A DNA stretch of 64,000 bases from CAZCPB01 sp044223975 (GCA_044223975.1 JBGALI010000001.1:248001-312000), one strand, 5' to 3'; shown: positions 34,342 to 43,615, counted from the stretch's first letter. Numbers and translations: made by a program. Notes: generated from the letters alone by a model not told the origin.

Positions 34342-35538
34342 ATGCACTTTCCGCCCGGGCTTGCAGCTTCTGACCTCGCCGCCCGCCTCGATCGCTTCAC
34401 GATCGAGACGCCATCGTGGGGTTATGCCGACACCGGCACGCGTTTCGGCAAGTATCTGCAGGCCGCCGCGGCAACGACGATCGAGGAAAAACTCGCCGAC
34501 GCCGCAGAGGTCCATCGGTTCACCGGCTGCTGCCCGAGCGTAGCGGTCCATGTGCTGTGGGACTTTGCGCCCGGGACCGATCCCGTACGTGTCGCTGCCG
34601 CGGCAGCAAAGCAAGGCGTTCGCATCGGTTCGATAAACCCCAACGTCTTTCAGGATCAGCTGTACAAGCTCGGCTCGGTGACCAACGAGGACGCTGCAAT
34701 TCGGCGGCGGGCGATCGATCACATGCTCGAGTGCGTCCGCATCGGCGCGGCGGTGAAGTCCGACCTGCTCAGCCTGTGGTTCGCCGATGGCACCAACTAC
34801 CCGGGGCAAGGGCACATCCGGCGGCGCAAGCGGTGGATGCAGGAAGCGCTGGCCGAGGTTCATGCGGCGATGCCCACTTCGATGATGATGCTGGTCGAGT
34901 ACAAGCCGTTCGAGCCGGCCTTCTACCACACAGACATCGCGGACTGGGGGATGAGCGCCTCATTCGCGCGGGCCGCCGGGCCGAGAGCCAAGGTGCTCGT
35001 GGACACGGGGCACCACCTCCCAGGGTGCAACATCGAGCACATCGTGGCGTTCCTGATCGACGAGGGGCTGATGGGCGGGTTCCACTTCAACGACCGCAAG
35101 TACGCCGACGACGACCTGACGATGGGGTCGATCGATCCGTACCAGCTCTTCCGGATCTTCGCGGAGATCACTCTCGCGGAGCGGGAGCGCGGCAGTGATC
35201 TTCCGATCGCCTACATGATCGACCAGTCGCACAACATCAAGCCCAAGATCGAGGCGATGATCCAGACGGTGATGACGGCGCAGGAGCACTTCGTCAAGGC
35301 CATGCTCGTCGACCACGGCGCAGCCGACGCGGCGAGAAAGCGCGGCGACGTGGTGATGGCCGAGCGAGCGCTCCGCGATGCGTACGCCACGGATGTCCGG
35401 ACTTTCCTTGAGGAGTACCGCGCGGCGAAGGGGTTGGCCCGCGACCCGCTGGTGGCGTTTCGCGAGAGCGGGTACGAGGCTCGCGCGGCCCGTGAACGCG
35501 GGCCGCGAAAGTCGGGGGGCGGATCGAGCTACGCGTGA
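34342..35538 (+). CDS. rhaI: L-rhamnose isomerase (RhaI/Pseudomonas stutzeri type)
   Basis: 398 aa TIM-barrel sugar isomerase turning L-rhamnose into L-rhamnulose. Metal-site segments: LWFADGTNYPGQ, LVEYKPFEPAFYHTD, VLVDTGHHLPGCNIEH and GFHFNDRKYADDD, giving the Glu, Asp and His that bind two divalent cations. This form differs from E. coli RhaA. The C-terminal tail (about 365-398) is Arg/Gly-rich. Followed 44 bp later by the kinase. Confidence 0.9.
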   Translation: MHFPPGLAASDLAARLDRFTIETPSWGYADTGTRFGKYLQAAAATTIEEKLADAAEVHRFTGCCPSVAVHVLWDFAPGTDPVRVAAAAAKQGVRIGSINPNVFQDQLYKLGSVTNEDAAIRRRAIDHMLECVRIGAAVKSDLLSLWFADGTNYPGQGHIRRRKRWMQEALAEVHAAMPTSMMMLVEYKPFEPAFYHTDIADWGMSASFARAAGPRAKVLVDTGHHLPGCNIEHIVAFLIDEGLMGGFHFNDRKYADDDLTMGSIDPYQLFRIFAEITLAERERGSDLPIAYMIDQSHNIKPKIEAMIQTVMTAQEHFVKAMLVDHGAADAARKRGDVVMAERALRDAYATDVRTFLEEYRAAKGLARDPLVAFRESGYEARAARERGPRKSGGGSSYA

Positions 35539-35568
35539 TCGGCTCTCGCGGGAACCGGGAAGATCGCG

Positions 35569-35574
35569 TATAAG
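35569..35574 (+). promoter_or_regulatory. -10-like element close to rhaB
   Basis: TATAAG preceded by GCG, 8 nt before the ATG at 35583. Similar in position to the elements before other genes in the window. Confidence 0.35.
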
Positions 35575-35582
35575 TACACCCG

Positions 35583-37073
35583 ATGACGGCGACGGTGAAC
35601 TACCTGGCGATTGACCTCGGGGCCTCGAGCGGTCGAGCGATGCTCGGCGCATTCGACGGTTCGCGCGTGTCACTGCGCGAGCTGCACCGCTTTGCCAATG
35701 GGCCGGTCGCGCTCGGGAGCGGCCTGTACTGGAATGCCCCGCGACTCTTCGACGAGATCCGGCACGCGCTGGGCGTGTGCGCCAAAGAGCGGATCGAACT
35801 CGCGGGGGTCGGCATCGACACGTGGGGCGTGGACTACGCGCTGCTGTCGCCGGCGGGGGAGCTGCTGGGCCTGCCGCGGCACTATCGCGACCCGCGCACA
35901 CGCGGCATGATCGACGCCGCGGCCGCTCGGGTCTCGCGCGAGGAGATGTACAGCGCGACGGGCATCCAGTTCATGGAGCTCAACACGCTCTTCCAGGTGC
36001 TGGCAGACCAGCGGGAGGACCCGCGCCGGCTCGAGGCCGCGGACCGGCTGGTGTTCGTGTCCGGGCTGTTGAATTACTGGCTGACAGGCGAGATGTCTGC
36101 GGAAGCAAGCATCGCGAGCACCTCGCAGATGTTCGATCCGCGTGCTCACGCATGGGCCGGGGCGATGCTCGACCGATTCGAGATACCGTCAAGGATACTG
36201 CCGCCGGTTGTTCCCTCGGGGACCGTGGTCGGCCCGCTACGCACGTCGGTCGCGGAGGAGCTAGGAGTCGGGGTCGTGCCCGTGATCGCGCCGGCGTGTC
36301 ACGACACGGGCTGCGCGGTTGCCGCGGCACCGGGGGTTGGCGCGGACTGGGCCTACATCAGCTGCGGCACGTGGTCGCTGGTCGGCGGCGAGCTTGACGC
36401 GCCGATCTGCACGCCCGAGGCGATGCGGGCGAACTTCACCAACGAGCTGGGCGTGGGCGGCACGGTCAGGTTTCTCAAGAACATCCCGGGGCTGTGGCTG
36501 CTCCAGGAATGCAAGCGTGTGTGGGAAGCGCAGGGACGGGTCTACGACTATGCGCAGCTCGCGTCGATGGCCGCCTCGGCGCCGCCGCTGCGGTGCCTGA
36601 TCGACCCGGACGAGCCATCGCTCACAGGGTTCGGTGACATGCCCGCCCTGATCCGTGCCGCGGCACAGAATCTGGGCGGGTCGCCCTCCACGGACGCGGA
36701 GGTGGTCCGGTGCATCCTCGAGTCGCTGGCCATCAAGCATCGGCTGGTGATCGACGAGTACGAGCGTCTGACGGGACGAACCGTGCATGCGATCCACATG
36801 GTCGGGGGCGGAGTGAAGGACGCCCAGCTCTGCCAGTTCACTGCCGACGTGACCGGCCGGCAGGTGCTCGCGGGGCCCGTGGAGGCGACCGCGCTCGGCA
36901 ACGTGCTGGTGCAGGCCATGGCGCATGGGCGCGTGCATTCGCGCGATGAGATCAGATCAATCGTGCGCGAGTCGTTTCCCCCGACGCGCTTCGAGCCCCG
37001 GCAGACCGAGCGCTGGGCGGAAGCGACCGCCCGAGTTTGCGCACGCCGAGGCGGCGGATCCCAGTCGGGATGA
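35583..37073 (+). CDS. rhaB: Rhamnulokinase
   Basis: 496 aa FGGY-family sugar kinase making L-rhamnulose 1-phosphate. N-terminal phosphate loop AIDLGASSGRAM (9-20), VGIDTWGVDYALL near 75-88 with catalytic Asp, and the second actin-like domain with WAYISCGTWSLVGGEL and IHMVGGGVKDAQLCQFTADV. The next step, rhamnulose-1-phosphate aldolase, is not in the window. Confidence 0.93.
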   Translation: MTATVNYLAIDLGASSGRAMLGAFDGSRVSLRELHRFANGPVALGSGLYWNAPRLFDEIRHALGVCAKERIELAGVGIDTWGVDYALLSPAGELLGLPRHYRDPRTRGMIDAAAARVSREEMYSATGIQFMELNTLFQVLADQREDPRRLEAADRLVFVSGLLNYWLTGEMSAEASIASTSQMFDPRAHAWAGAMLDRFEIPSRILPPVVPSGTVVGPLRTSVAEELGVGVVPVIAPACHDTGCAVAAAPGVGADWAYISCGTWSLVGGELDAPICTPEAMRANFTNELGVGGTVRFLKNIPGLWLLQECKRVWEAQGRVYDYAQLASMAASAPPLRCLIDPDEPSLTGFGDMPALIRAAAQNLGGSPSTDAEVVRCILESLAIKHRLVIDEYERLTGRTVHAIHMVGGGVKDAQLCQFTADVTGRQVLAGPVEATALGNVLVQAMAHGRVHSRDEIRSIVRESFPPTRFEPRQTERWAEATARVCARRGGGSQSG

Positions 37074-37111
37074 AAAAGTCTGGGCTCCGCGCGTCGTGAG
37101 CCTGATGGTCG

Positions 37112-37133
37112 CGCTTCCCACATCTGGGAAGCG
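37112..37133. terminator. Hairpin terminator after rhaB
   Basis: Perfect 9-bp inverted repeat CGCTTCCCA / TGGGAAGCG with CATC loop, 38 bp after the rhaB stop. No T-tract follows, but the stem is strong. Confidence 0.55.
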
Positions 37134-37271
37134 GGCCGGCAAGGATTCTCAATTTCGAAATGAACTCGTCGCCGCAACTGGTAGACCGAGCGGGGCTGTC
37201 GCCCGGTCGCCTGGCGCCGAGATCCGTCTCTGGCAGGCCTATTCCACGGCCGTTAACCCGCGGGCAACCGT

Positions 37272-37283
37272 GAACGATCGTTC
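37272..37283. promoter_or_regulatory. Palindrome upstream of the oxidoreductase operon
   Basis: Perfect 12-bp palindrome GAACGATCGTTC, about 97 bp before the first start codon of the operon. Position and symmetry suit a dimeric regulator's operator; regulator unknown. Confidence 0.35.
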
Positions 37284-37379
37284 GCAACGGCTGAAATTGG
37301 TGCTGGCTCTTACCCGCTCACGTTCGGCGTGTGGTTTGCAGCAAGTTCTCGGACAGGTTCTATCGCCAAGGAGACCACC

Positions 37380-37979
37380 GTGTTCGAAGTGCGTATCCAC
37401 GGGCGAGGTGGGCAGGGCGTCGTGACCGCAGCAGAGATGCTCTCGGTCGCCGGGTTCGTCGAGGGGCACTGGGCCCAGGCGATCCCCAGTTTCGGCTCGG
37501 AGCGCATGGGAGCGCCCGTGGTGGCGTTCTGTCGCTTGAACGAGAGCGAGATCCGATCGCGCGAGCCGATCACCAACCCCGACGCCGTGATCATCCAGGA
37601 TCCCACGCTGCTCCACCAGGTCAAGGTCTTTGAGGGCCTGGCGCCCAACGGGTACGTGCTGATCAACTCAGTGCGCAGTCTCGACGAGCTCGGCCTTGGC
37701 GAGTTTCTCTCCAAACTTCCGCCGGGGCACGCTCTGTGCCTGCCGGCGTCGGAACTGGCCGCCCGCTACACGGGACGTCCGGTGCCCAATGCGGCTCTGC
37801 TGGGCGGGCTGTGCGCGCTGTCGGGCCGGATGAAGCTCGCGTCGGTTGAAGCGGCCATCCGCCAGAAGTTCAAGGCGGACGTGGCGGAGCGGAATATCGC
37901 GGCTGCCCGCGAGGCATACCGGCTGGCGGGCGGCGCCGCGGCCCGCGAAGGACAAGTGCCCCATGCTCAAGCAGTGTGA
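37380..37979 (+). CDS. 2-oxoacid:ferredoxin oxidoreductase gamma subunit (pyruvate type)
   Basis: 199 aa. Gamma subunit of a pyruvate/2-ketoacid:ferredoxin oxidoreductase, which holds CoA-binding and assembly functions. Motifs VRIHGRGGQGVVTAAEML and AIPSFGSERMGAPV are family marks. GTG at 37380 is chosen: AAGGAG lies 7 nt upstream. Overlaps the alpha gene by 17 bp. Confidence 0.88.
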   Translation: MFEVRIHGRGGQGVVTAAEMLSVAGFVEGHWAQAIPSFGSERMGAPVVAFCRLNESEIRSREPITNPDAVIIQDPTLLHQVKVFEGLAPNGYVLINSVRSLDELGLGEFLSKLPPGHALCLPASELAARYTGRPVPNAALLGGLCALSGRMKLASVEAAIRQKFKADVAERNIAAAREAYRLAGGAAAREGQVPHAQAV

Positions 37980-39216
37980 AGGCTCGGTGGCGGTGGCGGA
38001 AGCGGTGGCGATGTGCCGCCCGGAGGTGATCTGCGCCTATCCCATCACCCCGCAGACGCACATCGTGGAAGGGCTGAGCTCGCTGGTGAAGAGCGGGAAG
38101 CTCACCAACTGCGAGTACATCAACGTCGAGAGCGAGTTCGCGGCCATGTCGGTCGCGATCGGCGCTTCGGCGTGCGGGGCGCGCGCGTACACCGCGACGG
38201 CCAGCCAGGGCATCCTGTTCATGGCCGAGGCGGTGTACAACGCGTCGGGGCTTGGCCTGCCCATCGTCATGACGGTCGGCAACCGGTCGATCGGCGCGCC
38301 CATCAACATCTGGAACGACCACACCGACAGCATGGCGCTCCGCGACGCGGGGTGGATCCAGCTCTTCGCTGAAACCAACCAGGAAGCGGTCGATCTGCAC
38401 ATCCAAGCGTTCAAGCTGGGCGAGGCACTGTCGATGCCCGTGATGGTGTGCATGGACGGGTTCATTCTGACGCACGCGTACGAGCGAGTGGACGTGCCGA
38501 CGCAGGAGCAGGTCGATGCGTTCCTGCCGCCGTACGAGCCGCGCCAGGTCGTCGACCCGGATGACCCCGTGACGATCGGCGCGATGGTCGGGCCCGAGGC
38601 GTTCATGGAGGTGCGGTACCTGGCGCACGCCAAGCAGATGCAGGCGCTGGACTTGCTGCCCGAGTTGGCAGCGGAGTTCAAGGCCGCCTTCGGGCGGGAC
38701 TCGGGCGGGCTGCTCCACACCTACCGCACGGAGGACGCCGAGACGATCGTGTGCGCACTGGGCTCGGTGAACGGCACCATCAAGGACGTGGTCGACGAGC
38801 TGCGTGCCGAGGGCGTGAAGATCGGGTCGGTGAGCCTGTGCTCGTTCCGTCCGTTCCCGACCGCCGCGCTGAACGCGGCCATCGGGCATGCCCGGCGCGT
38901 GGTGACCATTGAGAAGAGTCTGTCGGTCGGGATCGGCGGGAACCTGTCGCACAACCTGCGGATGGCGCTGCCGCGACAGAATACGAGCGTGTACACGGTG
39001 ATCGCGGGATTGGGCGGAAGGTCGATCACGCGCGCCAGCCTGGGCAGGGTGTTCCGCAAGGCGATCGCGGACCAGCTCGAGCCGTTGAGCTTCATGGACC
39101 TGAATCACGAGGTGGTCGGGCGTCAACTCGAGCGCGAGCGACAGACTCGGCGGACCGGCCCCGCGGCGGAAGCGATCCTGAGAGATGTCGGTGCTGTCGC
39201 GGCTCGAATCAGCTGA
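37963..39216 (+). CDS. porA: 2-oxoacid:ferredoxin oxidoreductase alpha subunit (PorA-like)
   Basis: 417 aa. Alpha subunit with pyrimidine-binding domain (AYPITPQTHIVEGLSSL at about 23-39, YINVESEFAAMSVAIGASACGARAYT) and a C-terminal transketolase-like region. Pyruvate-type subunits show the ESEFAAMS and TSSQG-like patterns. It contributes to thiamine-diphosphate binding. The ATG at 37963 lies inside the gamma gene. Confidence 0.88.
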   Translation: MLKQCEGSVAVAEAVAMCRPEVICAYPITPQTHIVEGLSSLVKSGKLTNCEYINVESEFAAMSVAIGASACGARAYTATASQGILFMAEAVYNASGLGLPIVMTVGNRSIGAPINIWNDHTDSMALRDAGWIQLFAETNQEAVDLHIQAFKLGEALSMPVMVCMDGFILTHAYERVDVPTQEQVDAFLPPYEPRQVVDPDDPVTIGAMVGPEAFMEVRYLAHAKQMQALDLLPELAAEFKAAFGRDSGGLLHTYRTEDAETIVCALGSVNGTIKDVVDELRAEGVKIGSVSLCSFRPFPTAALNAAIGHARRVVTIEKSLSVGIGGNLSHNLRMALPRQNTSVYTVIAGLGGRSITRASLGRVFRKAIADQLEPLSFMDLNHEVVGRQLERERQTRRTGPAAEAILRDVGAVAARIS

Positions 39217-39228
39217 AGAGGAGCGGCC

Positions 39229-40236
39229 ATGACCGGCCCCCAACGCGTCAAGTTCTACCAGACCGGCACGTTCACGGTGGGGAACCGCCTGCTCGACGTG
39301 GCGGTGCGCAGCGTGCAGTCCGATCAGAAGCGGAACAACTCGCTCAACTCCGGGCACCGCGCGTGCCAGGGGTGCGGCGAGGCGCTCGGAGCGCGGTACG
39401 CGCTGGACGCGGCGATGCGGGCGACCAACGGGCGGCTCGTCGTCGCCAACGCAACGGGGTGCCTCGAGGTCTTCTCGACGCCGTACCCCGAGTCGTCGTG
39501 GCGCGTCGCGTGGCTGCACTCGCTCTTTGCCAACGCTTCCTCGGTCGCGACCGGGATGCAGGCGGCCATGAAGGTGAAGGGACGTAGCGACGTGCGCGTG
39601 ATCGCGCAGGGCGGCGACGGCGGCACCGTGGACATCGGGTTCGGGTGCCTCTCGGGGATGTTCGAACGCAACGACGACGTCCTCTACATCTGCTACGACA
39701 ACGAGGCGTACATGAACACGGGCGTGCAGCGCTCGTCGGCGACGCCCGCCGCGGCGCGCACGGCGACCACGCCGACCGTGGGTTCCGAGCCGGGAAACGT
39801 GTTCGGGCAGGGCAAGAACGTGCCCCTGATCGCGATGGCGCACGGCATCCCGTACGTGGCGACGGCGTCGGTGGCCGACCTGCGCGACCTTGAGCACAAG
39901 GTTACTCGGGCGATGCAGTTCCACGGAGCCCGGTACCTGCACGTGCACGTGCCGTGCCCGCTGGGCTGGGGCAGCGATACGGGGGACACGATCAAGGTCG
40001 CGCGCCTGGCCGTCGAGTGCGGGCTCTTCCCGCTGTTCGAGGCCGAGCGCGGCGAAGTGACCGGTCACCGCAAGATCCGCAGACGCGTCCCGGTGGATGA
40101 GTACCTCCAGCTCCAGGGCCGCTTCGGACACCTGTTCGCCAAGGGACGGGACGAGGCCCGGATCGCGATGATCCAGGCGATCGCGGACCGCAACATCGAG
40201 CGGTTCGGCCTGCTCGTGGAAGAAGGCGTCGCATGA
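39229..40236 (+). CDS. porB: 2-oxoacid:ferredoxin oxidoreductase beta subunit (PorB-like)
   Basis: 335 aa. Beta subunit carrying thiamine-diphosphate and one Fe-S cluster: Cys46 and Cys49 in RACQGCG, a further Cys in NATGCLEVF, and the ThDP motif GGDGGTVDIGFGCLSG. The pattern NATGC...PYPESSW is the pyruvate form. The N-terminal 40 residues are longer than usual. Its stop overlaps the next gene's ATG (ATGA). Confidence 0.9.
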   Translation: MTGPQRVKFYQTGTFTVGNRLLDVAVRSVQSDQKRNNSLNSGHRACQGCGEALGARYALDAAMRATNGRLVVANATGCLEVFSTPYPESSWRVAWLHSLFANASSVATGMQAAMKVKGRSDVRVIAQGGDGGTVDIGFGCLSGMFERNDDVLYICYDNEAYMNTGVQRSSATPAAARTATTPTVGSEPGNVFGQGKNVPLIAMAHGIPYVATASVADLRDLEHKVTRAMQFHGARYLHVHVPCPLGWGSDTGDTIKVARLAVECGLFPLFEAERGEVTGHRKIRRRVPVDEYLQLQGRFGHLFAKGRDEARIAMIQAIADRNIERFGLLVEEGVA

Positions 40237-41858
40237 ACAAGCTCTTTGCGATCACGCTGGACGTCGGCTCGAGCCTCGCCAACAAGACTGGCTCTTGGCG
40301 TACGGAACGCCCGGTGTACGTCGACCGCCTGCCGCCGTGCAACCAGGCGTGCCCGGCCGGCGAGAACTGCCAGGAATGGCTGTACCACGCGGAGGAAGGG
40401 AACTACGAGGCCGCGTGGCGTCGGATCATGCGTGACAACCCGATGCCCGCGACCATGGGCCGGGTGTGCTACCACCCGTGCGAGGGCGCGTGCAACCGCG
40501 GACAGATCGACCGGCATGTCGGGATCCACTCGATCGAGCGATTCCTCGGCGACGAGGCGATCAAGCGCGGCTGGCAGGTCAAGGTCGAAGCGCCGCCGTC
40601 CGGCAAGCGGGTGCTCGTGGTGGGGGCCGGGCCGTCGGGGCTGTCGTGCGCGTACCACCTCACGCTGCTCGGGCACTCGGCGACGATCTTCGAAGCCGGG
40701 CCGATGGCCGGCGGCATGATGCGGTTCGGCATCCCCAAGTACCGCTTGCCGCGTGAGGTGCTGGACGCCGAGATCGCGCGCATCGAGCGGATGGGCGTGA
40801 CCGTGCGTTTGAATCAGAAGGTGGGCGACCTTGCCGCGACGATGAGCGAGGGGAAGTACGACGCGGTGTTCCTGGCGGTGGGGGCGCACCTTGCCAAGCG
40901 GGCGTACATCCCGGCGGGAGACGCGTCGCGCATCGTGGACGCCGTGTCGCTTCTCCGCGGCATGGAGACGGGCGAGAAGCCGATGCTCGGCCGGCGCGTG
41001 CTGGTGTACGGCGGCGGGAACACGGCAATGGACGTCGCACGCTCGGCCAAGCGGCTTGGAGCCTCCGAAGCGATCGTGGTGTACCGGCGCACGCGCGAGA
41101 AGATGCCGGCGCACGACATCGAGGTCCAGGAGGCGATGGAAGAAGGGGTCATGTTCAAGTGGCTCTCGACCATCAAGGCCGAGAACGCCGGCGAGTTCGT
41201 CGTTGAGAAGATGGTGCTCGACGACAAGGGGAAGCCGCAGCCGACGGGCGAGCTTGAGACCATCAAGGCCGATTCGCTGGTGCTGGCCCTCGGGCAGGAC
41301 GTGGATCTTTCTTTCCTCGCGAAGGTGGACGGGCTGAAGATCGCCGACGGAGTTGTCGAGGTGGGGCCCGACATGATGACCGGCCGGCGCGGCGTGTTCG
41401 CCGGCGGCGACATGGTGCCCGCCGAGCGCACCGTGACGGTGGCGATCGGACACGGCAAGAAGGCGGCGCGGTGCATCGACGCGTTCCTGCGCGGCGGCGC
41501 GTACGCCGCGCCGGACAAGCACGAGCTGGCCCTGTTCGAGAACCTCAACACGTGGTATTACACCGACGCGCCCGCGACGGTGCAGCCCGTGCTCGACCGG
41601 GCGCGGCGCGAGTCGACGTTCGAGGAGGTCGTGGGAGGGCTCGACGAGAGCAACGCGCTGTTCGAGGCCCGCCGGTGCCTGTCCTGCGGCAACTGCTTCG
41701 AGTGCGACAACTGCTACGGCGTGTGCCCGGACAACGCCGTGATCAAGCTCGGCCCCGGCAAGAGGTTCAAGTTCGATTACGACTACTGCAAGGGATGCGG
41801 CATGTGCGCCACGGAATGCCCGTGCGGCGCGATCCGCATGGAGCCCGAGACCATCTAG
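40233..41858 (+). CDS. GltD-like FAD/NAD(P)H oxidoreductase with C-terminal 2[4Fe-4S] ferredoxin domain
   Basis: 541 aa. N-terminal Cys-rich segment (PPCNQACPAGENC, CYHPCEGAC) as in the glutamate-synthase small subunit and NfnB; FAD-binding GAGPSGLSCAY near 130; NAD(P)H-binding GGGNTAMDVARSAKRLGA; closing FAD motif GVFAGGDMV. The C-terminus carries ferredoxin motifs CLSCGNCFECDNCYGVC and CKGCGMCATEC, the delta-subunit-like ferredoxin of the pyruvate enzyme. It probably passes electrons between the pyruvate oxidoreductase, ferredoxin and NAD(P)H. Cytoplasmic. Confidence 0.88.
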   Translation: MNKLFAITLDVGSSLANKTGSWRTERPVYVDRLPPCNQACPAGENCQEWLYHAEEGNYEAAWRRIMRDNPMPATMGRVCYHPCEGACNRGQIDRHVGIHSIERFLGDEAIKRGWQVKVEAPPSGKRVLVVGAGPSGLSCAYHLTLLGHSATIFEAGPMAGGMMRFGIPKYRLPREVLDAEIARIERMGVTVRLNQKVGDLAATMSEGKYDAVFLAVGAHLAKRAYIPAGDASRIVDAVSLLRGMETGEKPMLGRRVLVYGGGNTAMDVARSAKRLGASEAIVVYRRTREKMPAHDIEVQEAMEEGVMFKWLSTIKAENAGEFVVEKMVLDDKGKPQPTGELETIKADSLVLALGQDVDLSFLAKVDGLKIADGVVEVGPDMMTGRRGVFAGGDMVPAERTVTVAIGHGKKAARCIDAFLRGGAYAAPDKHELALFENLNTWYYTDAPATVQPVLDRARRESTFEEVVGGLDESNALFEARRCLSCGNCFECDNCYGVCPDNAVIKLGPGKRFKFDYDYCKGCGMCATECPCGAIRMEPETI

Positions 41859-41896
41859 CGGCGATCCGGCGGGCGGCGCCGGGGCGGAGGTGGACC

Positions 41897-43615
41897 GTGA
41901 GCGAGATTCCGAGTTGTTCGCAGTTGGGACCGGCGTACCGCGATGCGCACGCGCCGATGACCGAGCGCGAGGCGATCCTCGAGGCCGACGCGTGCCTGCA
42001 GTGCGGAGGGCCCTGCGCGCCGGCGCCCTGCTCCCGAGCGTGCCCGGCCGGGATCGATATACCCGGGTTCATCCGCGACATCGCGGAGAGCCGTCCGGTG
42101 GACGCGGCCGCGAAGATCTTTGCCGACAACATGCTCGGCGGCACGTGCGCGCGCGTGTGCCCGGTGGAGGTGCTGTGCGAGGGCTCCTGCGTGCTCCTCA
42201 AGGAGGGGCGGCGGCCCATCCAGATCGGGAGGCTCCAACGGCACGCCACCGATCACGCCCTGGACTCGGGCGCCAACGTCGTCAAGCCTCCGCCGGCGGA
42301 GCGGCGGCGCGAGAGCGTCGGTGTTCTGGGAGCCGGGCCCGCCGGCCTGGCGTGCGCGGCGGAACTCGCGCAGCGGGGGTACCGCGTCGTCGTCTACGAG
42401 CAGCGTGCGTTCGGCGGCGGCCTCGTGACGCGCGGGATCGCGCCGTACAAGCAGCAGTACCGTCCCCTTCCCGAGGAGATCGAGCAGATCAGGCACCTGG
42501 GCGTCGACTTCCGCTTCGGGACGACCGTCGGCAAGGACATCAGCGCCGAGCAGATGCAGAGTGAGCACCAGGCGATCTTCCTGGGCATGGGCATGGGCGA
42601 CGACATGCCGGCCAAGATCCCCGGGGAGGATCTGCCGGGGGTTTGGGAATCATTGCGGTTCATCGAGACGTTAAAGCTGATGCAGACAGGACCTGTGAAG
42701 ATCGGCCGACGCGTCGCGATCATCGGCGGCGGAAACACGGCGATCGACGTGGCCCGCGAGGTCGTGATGCTCCGCACGACCGAGTTGACCAGCTTCAACA
42801 CGGCCGTGGACGTGGCCCGCCAGGCGCGGATGCTCGGAGCCGCCGAGGTCATGATGCTCTACCGGCGCAGCGAGGCCGAGATGCCGGCCTTCGCCCACGA
42901 GATCGCGGCCGCCAAGCGGGAGGGCGTGGAGATCGTCCCGCTCGTCGCGCCGGTCGAGTTTGTGGGCACCGACCGCGTGACCGGGGTCCGCTGTGTGCGC
43001 ATGAGACTCGGCGCCCCGGACGCGTCGGGCCGTCCTCGCCCCGAGCCGATCCCCGGCTCGGAGTTTCTGATCGAGGTGGACACCGCGATCAAGGCGATCG
43101 GGCAGAAGCCACACGCCGAGCTGATAAGCCTGTTCGACGTGAAGACCAGCGGCTCGGTGGTCAAGGTCGACGAGGACCTGCACACCAGCGTTCCCGGCGT
43201 GTTCGCGGGGGGTGATTGCATCAACGGCGGAGCGACGGTGGTCCGCGCGGTGCGCGACGGCCGCGTCGCGGCGGTGTCGATCGACCGCTGGCTCGCCAAG
43301 AAGAGCCGCCCCGTGAAGGTGGCGATTTCTCCCGCTCGGGTCGAGAAGCAGGACGGAACGGCCAGGCACTTCCAGGCCGACTACCGGCTCAACACGGCGG
43401 CGCGCCTGTGCAAGGGGTGCAACGTGTGTGTGACCGGGTGTCCGACGCACACACTCGCGCTCGACAAGGAGAATCGCATCGTGGTGAACGACGCCAACAC
43501 GTGCGTCTTTTGCGGGCTGTGCGAGGCTCGCTGCCCCGACTTTGCGATCTGGGTCGTCAGGGGTGAGTCGCCGCGGGCGCGGGCCTACTCCCCGGAAAGT
43601 GAGCCGGTGGCATGA
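41897..43615 (+). CDS. Second GltD-like FAD/NAD(P)H oxidoreductase with ferredoxin domain
   Basis: 572 aa. N-terminal Fe-S motifs (CLQCGGPCAPAPC, GGTCARVCPVEVLCEGSC), FAD motif GAGPAGLACA, NAD(P)H motif GGGNTAIDVAR, closing motif GVFAGGDCI, and C-terminal ferredoxin CKGCNVCVTGC plus CVFCGLCEARC. GTG at 41897 has GGAGG 7 nt before it. Its Rossmann region carries a tandem repeat of 21 codons. It lies between the two oxidoreductases and could serve the 2-oxoglutarate enzyme. Confidence 0.87.
   Translation: MSEIPSCSQLGPAYRDAHAPMTEREAILEADACLQCGGPCAPAPCSRACPAGIDIPGFIRDIAESRPVDAAAKIFADNMLGGTCARVCPVEVLCEGSCVLLKEGRRPIQIGRLQRHATDHALDSGANVVKPPPAERRRESVGVLGAGPAGLACAAELAQRGYRVVVYEQRAFGGGLVTRGIAPYKQQYRPLPEEIEQIRHLGVDFRFGTTVGKDISAEQMQSEHQAIFLGMGMGDDMPAKIPGEDLPGVWESLRFIETLKLMQTGPVKIGRRVAIIGGGNTAIDVAREVVMLRTTELTSFNTAVDVARQARMLGAAEVMMLYRRSEAEMPAFAHEIAAAKREGVEIVPLVAPVEFVGTDRVTGVRCVRMRLGAPDASGRPRPEPIPGSEFLIEVDTAIKAIGQKPHAELISLFDVKTSGSVVKVDEDLHTSVPGVFAGGDCINGGATVVRAVRDGRVAAVSIDRWLAKKSRPVKVAISPARVEKQDGTARHFQADYRLNTAARLCKGCNVCVTGCPTHTLALDKENRIVVNDANTCVFCGLCEARCPDFAIWVVRGESPRARAYSPESEPVA
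42734..42859 (+). repeat. Tandem 63-bp duplication inside the second FAD/NAD(P)H oxidoreductase
   Basis: Codons for NTAIDVAREVVML (42734-42772) recur as NTAVDVARQARML (42797-42835) after an eight-residue spacer, so the second unit starts 63 nt after the first. Family members, including the neighbour at 40233, have only one such helix after GGGNTA. The DNA copies are still similar, which suggests a relatively recent in-frame duplication. Confidence 0.6.

Larger units (their letters stand above)
37074..37379. other. 306-bp intergenic region between rhaB and the ferredoxin-oxidoreductase operon
   Basis: No gene was supported on either strand. It contains a strong hairpin at 37112-37133 and a 12-bp palindrome at 37272-37283. 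The promoter of the downstream eight-gene operon should lie in the last 100 bp; no confident -35/-10 pair was found. Confidence 0.5.

Noticed and set aside
37870..40131. 753-codon minus-strand reading frame opposite the Por subunits
   Set aside because: No family resemblance; plus strand encodes complete PorA and PorB with ThDP and Fe-S motifs.
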